NCBI GenBank assembly: GCA_021797385.1 | Contig: JAJZZW010000027.1 | Location: forward strand, 1 to 15,829 | Length of the DNA: 15,829 nt | Reading direction: 5' to 3' | Source: Thermoplasmata archaeon | GTDB taxonomy: Archaea; Thermoplasmatota; Thermoplasmata; Thermoplasmatales; Thermoplasmataceae | Shown here: positions 1-6,735 of the stretch, one piece after another | Numbering within the stretch: the first letter of the stretch is position 1 | Layout of the letters: the number at the start of each line of letters is the position of its first letter | Translations under genes and position numbers: made by a program | Notes under the pieces: model-generated | What the model saw: the letters and a program-made list of their open reading frames with translations, nothing else | Databases searched by the model: none | What the model was told of the DNA's origin: nothing

Positions 1-13
1 CTTAAGAGCAAAA

Positions 14-1396
14 ATGGAAAATGTCAAAAATATTCGGGATATAGATATAGAAAGTAAGAGTAAGCTAACAAGAAGTGTTGGACTCGCAGACATATTTTTT
101 ATGTCCTTCGGAGGTCAGGCACCTTTTCTTTCGATGTTAACATATGCTACCGCAGCTTTGATACTGACACTGTTCTTCTCTCCGATTGTACTTATTATAG
201 GAACTCTAGTGGTTTTAATTAATGGTGCGGGTGTTTATTATTTATCAAGAAAACATGATGAGGAAGGAGGATACTTTAATTATGCTTACAAGTCATTATC
301 ACACAGGTTCGGATTTGAAACAGGCTGGCTATATCTTTTCTATTCATTACTGTATGCAGGTGGTTACATTACCGGGTCAATATTTGTCCTGACCTATGTC
401 GTTTCACCGTATATAGTGATTCCACCACTGGTTGCATTCCTGATCGTTTTCATTCCTACAGGAGCATTTCTTTTACTGGGTATAAGACCCTCCTCAAAAT
501 ATGCAGTCTTTTCGGCAAGCCTGGAATTAGTTGTTCTCGTGGGAGTAATAGCAGCAGGTTTTTATGGCGCTCATTTCCTGGTATATAATCCATTTACCAG
601 CATCCCATCTCCAGCAATAATATTCCTGGGAATTTTATTCGCCATCGGCATACCTACAGGATACGGTGCTATTACACCAGTTTCAGGTGAGGTAAAGAAT
701 GCTAAAAGAAATGTTGGAAAAGCGGCAATTCTTGTAATAATTATAGGGGGAACCCTTGAAGCACTGGTATTATATTCCCTGGTTGACTATGGAATTGCTA
801 CACACTCATTTTCAGCACTTGTATCATCAAATGTGCCGGTCATCACTATAATGGATAAGATCGCGGGACCAATTGCATTACCTTTATTATTATTCGCAGC
901 AATAAATGATGGGATTCTGGGATCTCTGGCTTTTCTCACAGCGTTTTCCAGGAATCTATACGCTATGTCAGAAAGAGGTGTCATCAGCAAAGCTTTAAGC
1001 AAACTGCACAGCAAGAGAGGAACGCCCGTCATAGCAGGAATAATAACCTTAATCGCAGCAGCGGTAATACTTATGCCTACCCTGGTATTTGTAAATGCCT
1101 TTGTCATATTCCTGGCTTTAGGATCAATAGCAGGACTGGGCAATCTGATGGTTCATCTAACAGCAAACTTCTCATTGTTCAAGGAAAATCTTATTAGAGC
1201 TCAAAGGAGGATCAGAGAATTAGGCATTGGTGTTCTGGGAATAATAGTATCAGGATTTGTATTCATATACTCGCTGCTGACATCTGATACATACATGATA
1301 GAACTTGTTTTAGGCTTTATAATCTTAGGATTTATAATACTTGAAATGCTGGATGCCCATCAGTATGTTAAAACACATACAGAGATTAATAGTTGA
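14..1396 (+). CDS. APC-superfamily amino acid permease
   Basis: This is a 460-residue polytopic membrane protein with about 12 hydrophobic segments, the usual size for an APC-superfamily amino acid/polyamine transporter. A short charged N-terminus (residues 1-20) leads into a first helix with the pattern GLADIFFMSFGG (about 23-34), resembling the glycine-rich, broken TM1 that binds substrate in this family. A glycine-rich segment with a following GEVKNAKRN loop (about 212-233) resembles the family's conserved TM6 and TM6-7 loop region. The likely role is proton-coupled import of an amino acid or related amine across the cytoplasmic membrane; the substrate cannot be read from the sequence. The ATG lies 13 bases from the window edge, so its promoter is not visible and a start further upstream is not excluded. 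The next gene downstream is related to its C-terminal third. Confidence 0.85.
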   Translation: MENVKNIRDIDIESKSKLTRSVGLADIFFMSFGGQAPFLSMLTYATAALILTLFFSPIVLIIGTLVVLINGAGVYYLSRKHDEEGGYFNYAYKSLSHRFGFETGWLYLFYSLLYAGGYITGSIFVLTYVVSPYIVIPPLVAFLIVFIPTGAFLLLGIRPSSKYAVFSASLELVVLVGVIAAGFYGAHFLVYNPFTSIPSPAIIFLGILFAIGIPTGYGAITPVSGEVKNAKRNVGKAAILVIIIGGTLEALVLYSLVDYGIATHSFSALVSSNVPVITIMDKIAGPIALPLLLFAAINDGILGSLAFLTAFSRNLYAMSERGVISKALSKLHSKRGTPVIAGIITLIAAAVILMPTLVFVNAFVIFLALGSIAGLGNLMVHLTANFSLFKENLIRAQRRIRELGIGVLGIIVSGFVFIYSLLTSDTYMIELVLGFIILGFIILEMLDAHQYVKTHTEINS

Positions 1397-1398
1397 TA

Positions 1399-1410
1399 TT
1401 TTTAAATTTT
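1399..1410 (+). terminator. T-rich tract after the permease stop
   Basis: Runs of five and four T (1399-1403 and 1407-1410) follow the permease stop codon directly. Archaeal RNA polymerase commonly terminates at such U-tracts without a hairpin. This is a weak call in AT-rich DNA. Confidence 0.35.
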
Positions 1411-1416
1411 AAACAA

Positions 1417-1430
1417 TTTATAATATATTT
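1417..1430 (+). promoter_or_regulatory. candidate TATA box for the small permease-like gene
   Basis: The tract TTTATAATATATTT is the best TATA-like element between the permease and the next ATG at 1501. It would place transcription start near 1450 and leave a leader of about 50 bases, unlike most genes here, which look leaderless. It suggests the short gene has its own promoter, but the AT-rich background makes this uncertain. Confidence 0.35.
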
Positions 1431-1500
1431 GAAGGTATAAATAAACTTTTTATTTCATATACCGAGACTGAAAATGTAAGTCCAAATAATTTGGTTAAAT

Positions 1501-1884
1501 ATGAAGGTGAAATGGAATGAAAAATCTGAATTATTAATAGCTGCAATATTTGTAATTGTCATGGGTACAATGACATACTTTATTGGATTATACGCAACAT
1601 TCCTTGCCATGGGTGCATTAGCGGGTCTGATGAATCTTATAATCCACACATCTGCAGATTTTTCTCTGATAAAAATTGCCACCAGAAAATCAAAAAGGAG
1701 TATAAAAGAACTAACAGCCGGTATAGTTGCAGTAGCTATATCGATATTTATATTAATCGACTCACTGCCGGGCATATCCCTCACCATACAGTATCTTTTC
1801 TTTGCATGGATAATAATCGGCTTCCTCTATGCGGAAACCTTCACTATAGTGAGAGAAACATCAAAGGATATACCTCCAGCATAG
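1501..1884 (+). CDS. stand-alone C-terminal permease-like membrane protein
   Basis: This 127-residue protein has about four hydrophobic stretches (roughly 11-30, 31-50, 72-92 and 95-115). It aligns with the C-terminal third of the permease just upstream: residues 39-71 match permease residues 371-403 without gaps, with 15 of 33 identical by eye. Shared landmarks are AGLxNL, the HxxAxFSLxK segment and the closing IxEL. The similarity then fades but the hydrophobic pattern continues to the end. It carries none of the substrate-binding TM1 or TM6 region, so it is unlikely to transport anything alone. It may be the remnant of a duplicated permease, or a retained small subunit that pairs with a full permease. 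The ATG is the first in-frame start after a stop at 1477-1479. The reading frame is intact. Confidence 0.65.
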   Translation: MKVKWNEKSELLIAAIFVIVMGTMTYFIGLYATFLAMGALAGLMNLIIHTSADFSLIKIATRKSKRSIKELTAGIVAVAISIFILIDSLPGISLTIQYLFFAWIIIGFLYAETFTIVRETSKDIPPA

Positions 1885-1925
1885 CTTTATCTAAATTTAT
1901 TAATTTGAAAAATTTATTTTATTTA
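1885..1925. terminator. AT-rich bidirectional terminator region
   Basis: These 41 bases separate two convergent genes and consist almost only of A and T, with several T-runs on the + strand and a run of five T on the - strand. This is the kind of U-tract at which archaeal transcription ends, so it may serve both genes. No hairpin is evident. Confidence 0.4.
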
Positions 1926-2486
1926 TTATTCCAATCTTGATCTTATCAATTGTAATAATCTGATGGATTTATCACCGACAATTTTAGAAACTGCACCCTG
2001 TGTGGAAATTGTACAATTATTGTCCCGCATTTCTTGAAATGTAATTATATTATTTGTGAGATTATAAATATCCCTCAAGATATAGTTAATTCCTTTCTGT
2101 TTTTTCTCGGCAATACTTTCATTTATTATTTTATCAGTATCCCCAAAGAACCGTATATCCGAAAAATATATCTTTATCGGCCTAAATCCTTCTGCAGTAA
2201 AGGCTCCATCGGAAGGCTCATTTTCAATAATTTTTTTGCCAGAAAGCATACCGATTCCAATTATTCCTGATTTTATACCTGGATCTGACGGTAAATATTC
2301 CTGCTTCATAGAATGAAATACTAATATGTCTCCTGTTTTAAAAGATTCATAAGCTTTCTCTGTTTTATCATAACGCCTGAATCCCCAGGATTTCAAATTA
2401 TATGTTTTTAGCCAGTCGCAGGGTGGACCTGTAATTTTTCTTAAATCTTTTGTGACAGCATACTCGAAAAATTCTTTGTTATTCAT
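1926..2486 (-). CDS. small protein, possibly EVE/PUA-like domain
   Basis: The 186-residue soluble protein is not firmly recognised. Its first two thirds carry the pattern WGF (about 33-35), then a run ending in KTGDILVFHS (about 50-59), then GIKSGIIGIGMLSG (about 70-83). That order (Trp-rich start, a GD turn followed by a hydrophobic strand, then a GIxGIG strand) resembles EVE and other PUA-like folds, which bind modified bases in DNA or RNA. The remaining residues (about 110-186) look helical and charged. The two cysteines (about 23 and 158) do not form a metal motif. It is transcribed divergently from the TDT transporter and ends against the permease-fragment gene, with no restriction or RNA-modification partner nearby. 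The EVE assignment is an inference from strand pattern and could be wrong. Confidence 0.45.
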   Translation of the reverse strand: MNNKEFFEYAVTKDLRKITGPPCDWLKTYNLKSWGFRRYDKTEKAYESFKTGDILVFHSMKQEYLPSDPGIKSGIIGIGMLSGKKIIENEPSDGAFTAEGFRPIKIYFSDIRFFGDTDKIINESIAEKKQKGINYILRDIYNLTNNIITFQEMRDNNCTISTQGAVSKIVGDKSIRLLQLIRSRLE

Positions 2487-2510
2487 ACGATATTCATTTA
2501 ACCATAGCGC

Positions 2511-2520
2511 ATATATTTTT
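2511..2520 (-). promoter_or_regulatory. TATA box of the EVE-like gene
   Basis: Read on the - strand this is AAAAATATAT, centred about 29 bases before the ATG at 2486. That spacing predicts transcription starting at or a few bases before the start codon, as in a leaderless archaeal mRNA. Confidence 0.5.
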
Positions 2521-2555
2521 TGAAATATTAACCCGGACTCAGGCAGTTATCGGCA

Positions 2556-2583
2556 TTATCTGGAGAATGTTACCATCAGATAA
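2556..2583. repeat. inverted repeat TTATCTG/CAGATAA, possible operator
   Basis: TTATCTG at 2556-2562 is mirrored exactly by CAGATAA at 2577-2583, with a 14-base spacer. The half-site centres are 21 bases apart, about two helical turns, as expected for a dimeric helix-turn-helix regulator. It lies just upstream of the TDT transporter promoter and within the divergent intergenic region. A third TTATC occurs at 2547-2551. Its function is inferred only from geometry and place. Confidence 0.35.
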
Positions 2584-2589
2584 ACGGGT

Positions 2590-2615
2590 AATATTATTAA
2601 TGTATAAATTATATA
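2590..2615 (+). promoter_or_regulatory. AT-rich promoter of the TDT-proS unit
   Basis: An AT-rich stretch with two TATA-like cores (about 2591-2600 and 2603-2615) precedes the ATG at 2623. The first core is at the right distance for a leaderless transcript. The second has the stronger TATAAA match but is too close to the ATG unless transcription starts inside the gene. Confidence 0.4.
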
Positions 2616-2622
2616 CCGGAGC

Positions 2623-3666
2623 ATGGCATATAAAGGGCTGGACTCTGGCTGGTTTCCTGTTGTTCTTGGCACACTGTCAATATCACTTGCCTTCTTTATC
2701 ATATATCTGGTATTTCATAATCAGATAATTTTTGATATTGGCAAGGTAATTTATTTCATAGTTCTGGTATTTTTTGTCTTTGTATTCCTATCATGGATAT
2801 ACAGATATATAAAAAATAAAAAGTTGATAATGGAAGATTATAATGATATAACAAAGCTCAGTTTCCTGGCCTTTCTCGGGGTTTTATATTATGCAATCGC
2901 CTTCTTTTATACGGCTTATATTGGCATAAGCTCGTTTATGGCGTATTTATTTCTATATCTATTCGTATTCTTCTACTTATTTGTAATCCTTGTAAATATT
3001 GTGCTTAATTACAATTTATACACCAATAAATACAGTTTTGATAAGGTTACATATGCCATACTAGTGCCCTCTATAGTGCTCAGTGCCAACATCATACTCT
3101 CATCTGTGCTACTGACACCACCTATTGCGGAGTACTACAGTACAAATATTCTTCAGGCAGTCTATATAATGACCATGGTTGCCTTTGGAATATCCTTCTT
3201 CCAGTTTTTATTCGTGGGAATATCCGCATATATTTCTCATATCAGCAACAGGCCGAATTATCTTCAGGCCTCACCAGCAGCAATGATTCCTGTAGGTGCA
3301 TCGAGCATGCTTATAATAAATATAATGTTCATGCCACAGTTCAACTATATAGGTATATTTCAGATTCCAATCAACCTTGCCGTGGATTTTTCCATGATGC
3401 TATGGGGCTTTGACCTGTTCCTGTTTTTAGTATCTGCTGCAATAGCCATTACGCATATTAGGAGCAGGCAATCCATGACTGTATGGGCATATGTATTTCC
3501 TGTGGGAATTTCAACTTTTTCTGACTATCTTCTCTGGGCTGAAACTAAAATAGAATTATTTGTATACTCTATTATAATTTTTACTGGAGGATTGATAATA
3601 CTTTATATTTATGCATGGGTAAATACTTATTATCTCAGAGCCACATCTCTAAAAAATAATATATAA
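2623..3666 (+). CDS. TDT-family (TehA/SLAC1-like) anion transporter
   Basis: This 347-residue integral membrane protein has about ten hydrophobic helices and little else, matching the size and topology of the tellurite-resistance/dicarboxylate transporter (TDT) family, which includes TehA, Mae1 and the SLAC1 anion channels. Supporting patterns are GWFPVVLGT in the first helix (about 9-17), SPAAMIPVGASS (about 217-228) and WAYVFPVG (about 288-295), which resemble conserved TDT helix starts. Family members move small anions or organic acids such as malate. For an acidophile, export of organic anions is a plausible but unproven role. Its stop overlaps the prolyl-tRNA synthetase start by one base (TAATG), so the two are probably co-transcribed and translationally coupled. 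The family call is from pattern recall, not a search. Confidence 0.65.
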   Translation: MAYKGLDSGWFPVVLGTLSISLAFFIIYLVFHNQIIFDIGKVIYFIVLVFFVFVFLSWIYRYIKNKKLIMEDYNDITKLSFLAFLGVLYYAIAFFYTAYIGISSFMAYLFLYLFVFFYLFVILVNIVLNYNLYTNKYSFDKVTYAILVPSIVLSANIILSSVLLTPPIAEYYSTNILQAVYIMTMVAFGISFFQFLFVGISAYISHISNRPNYLQASPAAMIPVGASSMLIINIMFMPQFNYIGIFQIPINLAVDFSMMLWGFDLFLFLVSAAIAITHIRSRQSMTVWAYVFPVGISTFSDYLLWAETKIELFVYSIIIFTGGLIILYIYAWVNTYYLRATSLKNNI

Positions 3667-5078
3667 TGGTTAAAGATAAATGCACGATGGAAAACAAAAA
3701 AACCGATTTCAGTGAATGGTACAATGAAATTATAGATATTGCGAAACTCAGTGATAAGCGTTATTTGATAAAAGGAATGAATGTGTGGTTGCCATACGGA
3801 TTAAAAATTATGCATTCTATTGACAGTTTGCTCAGGGATTATTCCGAAGAGAGTGGCATAGAAGAAGTAAGTTTTCCTGTCCTGATTTCGAGAGAACAGC
3901 TGGAAGTAGAATTCGAGCATGTAAAGGGGTTCGAAAATGAAATTTACTGGGTAACAAAGGGTGGAATAGACTCACTGGATATAGATCTGGCCCTGAGGCC
4001 AACCAGTGAGGCGGCTATGTATACAATGTTTCCTCTATGGATAAGGTCACATACTGATCTGCCCTTCAGGATTTACCAGATTGTGAGCGTTTACAGGTAT
4101 GAAACAAAGCACACCAGGTCATTCATACGTGTAAGAGAAATACATTTTTATGAGGCACACACTGCACATAAAGATTTTGAGGATGCAGAAAGGCAGATGG
4201 AAGATTACATAAAAATCATGAATAGGCTTGCTGATGATCTGTGTATAAATTTTTCAATGGACATAAGGCCGGAATGGGATAAATTTCCGGGGGCCATGTA
4301 TTCAGTTGCATTCGATACACCAATGCCAGGAAACAGAACACTTCAGATCGGAACCATACATGAATATGGAGAGAATTTTGCAAGAAATTATGGAATCAAA
4401 TACTCAGATGATGAGGGCAATATGAACTTCGTTTCACAGACAACATTCGGGTTAAGCGAAAGGCTGCTTGCTGCTGTAATAGGCATCCATGGAGATGATA
4501 AGGGATTAGTGCTACCATACAAACTTGCTCCTGTTCAGGTAATTATAGTTCCCATATCCGGTAATGGCTATGATAATATAATAAAATATTCAGAGGAAAC
4601 CATGGAAACACTAAAATCCATGGGGATAAGATGTCAGATAGATGAACGCGACTATACTCCGGGATATAAATACAATGATTGGGAAATGAAAGGAGTCCCA
4701 GTAAGAATAGAAATCGGAAAAAGAGAGGTTGATGATGGCACGCTTACATTATCCATGAGGACCAGAAAGAAAAAGATAAAAATTTCCGGAGACGAACTGA
4801 AAAATATATATAATTACCTTCAGGAGGTTAACAGTGATATAAAGAAGCAGGCATCTGAATTTTATAATGATAATTTTGCATTCATAGAAAATATGGATTA
4901 TATCAAAGAGGATAAAATGGTTACAGCATACTGGTGTGGCAGAAAAGAGTGTTCAGATAAAATTGAAGCAGTTTCGGAGAAAACCGCGCTGGGGACAGTC
5001 AGGAATTCAGATAAATCCGGAAAATGCATCGTCTGTGGAAGACCGGGAAAAATCTCTGCCTTTTCAAGGACATACTGA
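3666..5078 (+). CDS. proS: prolyl-tRNA synthetase, archaeal/eukaryotic type
   Basis: This cytoplasmic enzyme charges tRNA-Pro with proline using ATP. The 470 residues show the class II layout: the proline-binding TxE loop in RPTSEAA (111-117), motif 2 in the segment around 144-168 with RYETKHTRSF, and motif 3 in the segment around 259-284 ending in GIHGDDKGLVLP. An anticodon-binding domain covers about 287-390. The C-terminal extension has four cysteines (424, 429, 454, 457) as a zinc module, and the chain ends in Tyr, both typical of the archaeal/eukaryotic form, which lacks the bacterial insertion domain. The first ATG overlaps the upstream stop by one base. An internal ATG at 3687 (residue 8) gives a more usual N-terminus and is an equal candidate start. 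The HAD phosphatase gene begins one base after its stop codon. Confidence 0.95.
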   Translation: MVKDKCTMENKKTDFSEWYNEIIDIAKLSDKRYLIKGMNVWLPYGLKIMHSIDSLLRDYSEESGIEEVSFPVLISREQLEVEFEHVKGFENEIYWVTKGGIDSLDIDLALRPTSEAAMYTMFPLWIRSHTDLPFRIYQIVSVYRYETKHTRSFIRVREIHFYEAHTAHKDFEDAERQMEDYIKIMNRLADDLCINFSMDIRPEWDKFPGAMYSVAFDTPMPGNRTLQIGTIHEYGENFARNYGIKYSDDEGNMNFVSQTTFGLSERLLAAVIGIHGDDKGLVLPYKLAPVQVIIVPISGNGYDNIIKYSEETMETLKSMGIRCQIDERDYTPGYKYNDWEMKGVPVRIEIGKREVDDGTLTLSMRTRKKKIKISGDELKNIYNYLQEVNSDIKKQASEFYNDNFAFIENMDYIKEDKMVTAYWCGRKECSDKIEAVSEKTALGTVRNSDKSGKCIVCGRPGKISAFSRTY

Positions 5079-5079
5079 A

Positions 5080-5721
5080 ATGATAAAATTAATATTTTTT
5101 GATATGGACGGTGTACTTACAGTAGAAAAAAGCAGCTGGTTCTATGTGAATAATAAACTGGGTATTAATAACAGGGAAAATTACATGAAGTACATGAAAG
5201 GCGAATTATCATATCCTGATTTCTTCGAACTTGATTTAAAAGCATGGATAGAAAAATATCCAGGCATAGCTGCTAGTGATATTAAGGTTATACTTGACGA
5301 AATACAGCCGGTAAAGGGTATAGAGAAAACAATGAATTTTCTAAAAAAGAAAAACATAGTTTCGGTAATAGTATCAGGAGGAATATCATGGCTTTCAGAT
5401 CGACTTGTGCGTGATTACGGAATAAAAGAGGCATATGCAAATAAAATATACTGTGGCACCTCAGGCCGCATAATTCCGGAGGGCGATATACAGGTTGATC
5501 CTTTCATAAAAGATTCGGTAATGAGAAAAATAATGATAAAATATAATGTTAAACCGGAGGAATGCCTGGCCATAGGGGACTCTGAATCTGACTATTCAAT
5601 GTACAGGGCTGTGCCAAATTTTATTGCTTTCAATTCAGACAGTGATTTTCTATTACAAATATCCAGTACCAGCATGGAAAATGATTTATCAGGAATTATA
5701 GAATACATAGAATCAAATTAG
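5080..5721 (+). CDS. HAD-superfamily phosphatase, SerB-like
   Basis: This 213-residue protein has all the catalytic motifs of the HAD superfamily: motif I FFDMDGVLT with nucleophile Asp8 and Asp10, motif II with Ser99 in VSGG, a lysine near 144-150 (FIKDSVMRK), and motif III GDSESD with Asp167 and Asp171. The cap is a small helical insertion after motif I, as in phosphoserine-phosphatase-like (type IB) members. It may release phosphate from phosphoserine or another small metabolite; the substrate is not certain. The ATG at 5080 was chosen because motif I begins six residues later, as usual, and an AAGGA ribosome site sits at 5066-5070. An upstream in-frame start at 4936 would lie inside proS. 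The 3' end overlaps the convergent asd gene by 9 bases. Confidence 0.8.
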   Translation: MIKLIFFDMDGVLTVEKSSWFYVNNKLGINNRENYMKYMKGELSYPDFFELDLKAWIEKYPGIAASDIKVILDEIQPVKGIEKTMNFLKKKNIVSVIVSGGISWLSDRLVRDYGIKEAYANKIYCGTSGRIIPEGDIQVDPFIKDSVMRKIMIKYNVKPEECLAIGDSESDYSMYRAVPNFIAFNSDSDFLLQISSTSMENDLSGIIEYIESN

Positions 5722-6735
5722 ATTCATCTGCTTCATTGTTTCCATTGTCAGTATGGTTATCCCCGCCGCTCCACGGACCAGATTATTGCCCAGTACCACC
5801 ATCCTGAGAATTCCATCTCTATACGATACTCTTCCAACATGGATTTCCATACCGTTATATGTATCAAGGGCATTCTGTGGTCTGTCCTCTTCTTCATGAA
5901 CTATAAGTGGATGCGCAGGGGCACTATAAAGTTCACTGAATCTCTTTAATGGTGCAAAATTATTCATTTTCTCTTTAAGTTTCTCAATATCAGGGTCAGA
6001 ATTAACCTCTATGTTTATGACCCCCATATGCCCCACCTTAACAGGCACGCGAACAGATGTGACATTTACTCTCATCTTCCTGTTTATTATTTTTTGATCC
6101 TCAACTGAACCATACATTTTTGATATCTCAGCAGGGATTTTCTCCTCTTCTCCATGTATGTAAGGTATTATATTGTCATCTATTGACATATATGGTAGAC
6201 CGGAGTAACCTGCACCGCTGATTGCCTGCATGGAAACAATGGAAATTCTCTTGTAGTCCATTCCCAAAATTTCAGCCAGTGGCATGGCCATAATTGCAGA
6301 TGTGCAGTTCGGGTTTTTAACGTATTTTACTTTTTTATCTTCAAGGATGGAGAGATGATTGAAGTTTAGCTCAGGATTTATCAACGGTATATCTTCGGAC
6401 ATTCTGAACGGCGATGCATTTGATATAACATTAATTCCACTTTTAATAAGTTTCAACTCAATGCCTTCTGCTGCCTCCGGGGGCAATGCAGAAAGCACAT
6501 AATCCACATCTCTATGATCTTCAGGATCAGTTGATACAAGTGGCATATTCCTGTATATTTCCGGGATCGGTTCCTGTTCTATCCAGCTCACAGTTTTTCC
6601 GTATTCTTTGCCTTTTCTTGAGTCAGATGCGCTGATTTTTACCAATTCTATATATGGATGATTTGCCAGCAACCTTATCATTTTCTGGCCTACCATACCG
6701 GTAGATCCCAGCAGGGACACCCTTATTTTATCCAT
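5713..6735 (-). CDS. asd: aspartate-semialdehyde dehydrogenase
   Basis: The enzyme reduces aspartyl phosphate to aspartate semialdehyde with NADPH, the second step toward threonine, methionine and (where made from aspartate) lysine. The 340-residue chain has the Rossmann motif LLGSTGMVGQ (8-17), the catalytic cysteine in NPNCTSA (Cys144), the SGAGYSG loop (173-179) and the substrate-binding RVPVKVGH segment (229-237). These spacings fit the archaeal/fungal type. The ATG at 6735 was chosen over one 21 bases upstream because a near-perfect ribosome site, AGGTGG at 6743-6748, stands seven bases before it. The start overlaps the aspartate kinase 3' end by 13 bases, so the two are co-translated. 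The 3' end runs into the convergent HAD gene. Confidence 0.95.
   Translation of the reverse strand: MDKIRVSLLGSTGMVGQKMIRLLANHPYIELVKISASDSRKGKEYGKTVSWIEQEPIPEIYRNMPLVSTDPEDHRDVDYVLSALPPEAAEGIELKLIKSGINVISNASPFRMSEDIPLINPELNFNHLSILEDKKVKYVKNPNCTSAIMAMPLAEILGMDYKRISIVSMQAISGAGYSGLPYMSIDDNIIPYIHGEEEKIPAEISKMYGSVEDQKIINRKMRVNVTSVRVPVKVGHMGVINIEVNSDPDIEKLKEKMNNFAPLKRFSELYSAPAHPLIVHEEEDRPQNALDTYNGMEIHVGRVSYRDGILRMVVLGNNLVRGAAGITILTMETMKQMNLI

Noticed and set aside
787..1143. A 118-codon - strand frame
   Set aside because: Antisense to the conserved membrane segments of the permease, with no recognisable domain and no promoter or ribosome site.
1501..1884. Idea that the short membrane gene is a frameshifted continuation of the upstream permease
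   Set aside because: The upstream permease already contains the matching C-terminal region, so the short gene is a second copy rather than a displaced end.
4936..5079. N-terminal extension of the HAD phosphatase by 48 residues
   Set aside because: It lies wholly inside proS in another frame, has no family counterpart, and the ATG at 5080 has a ribosome site and correct motif spacing.
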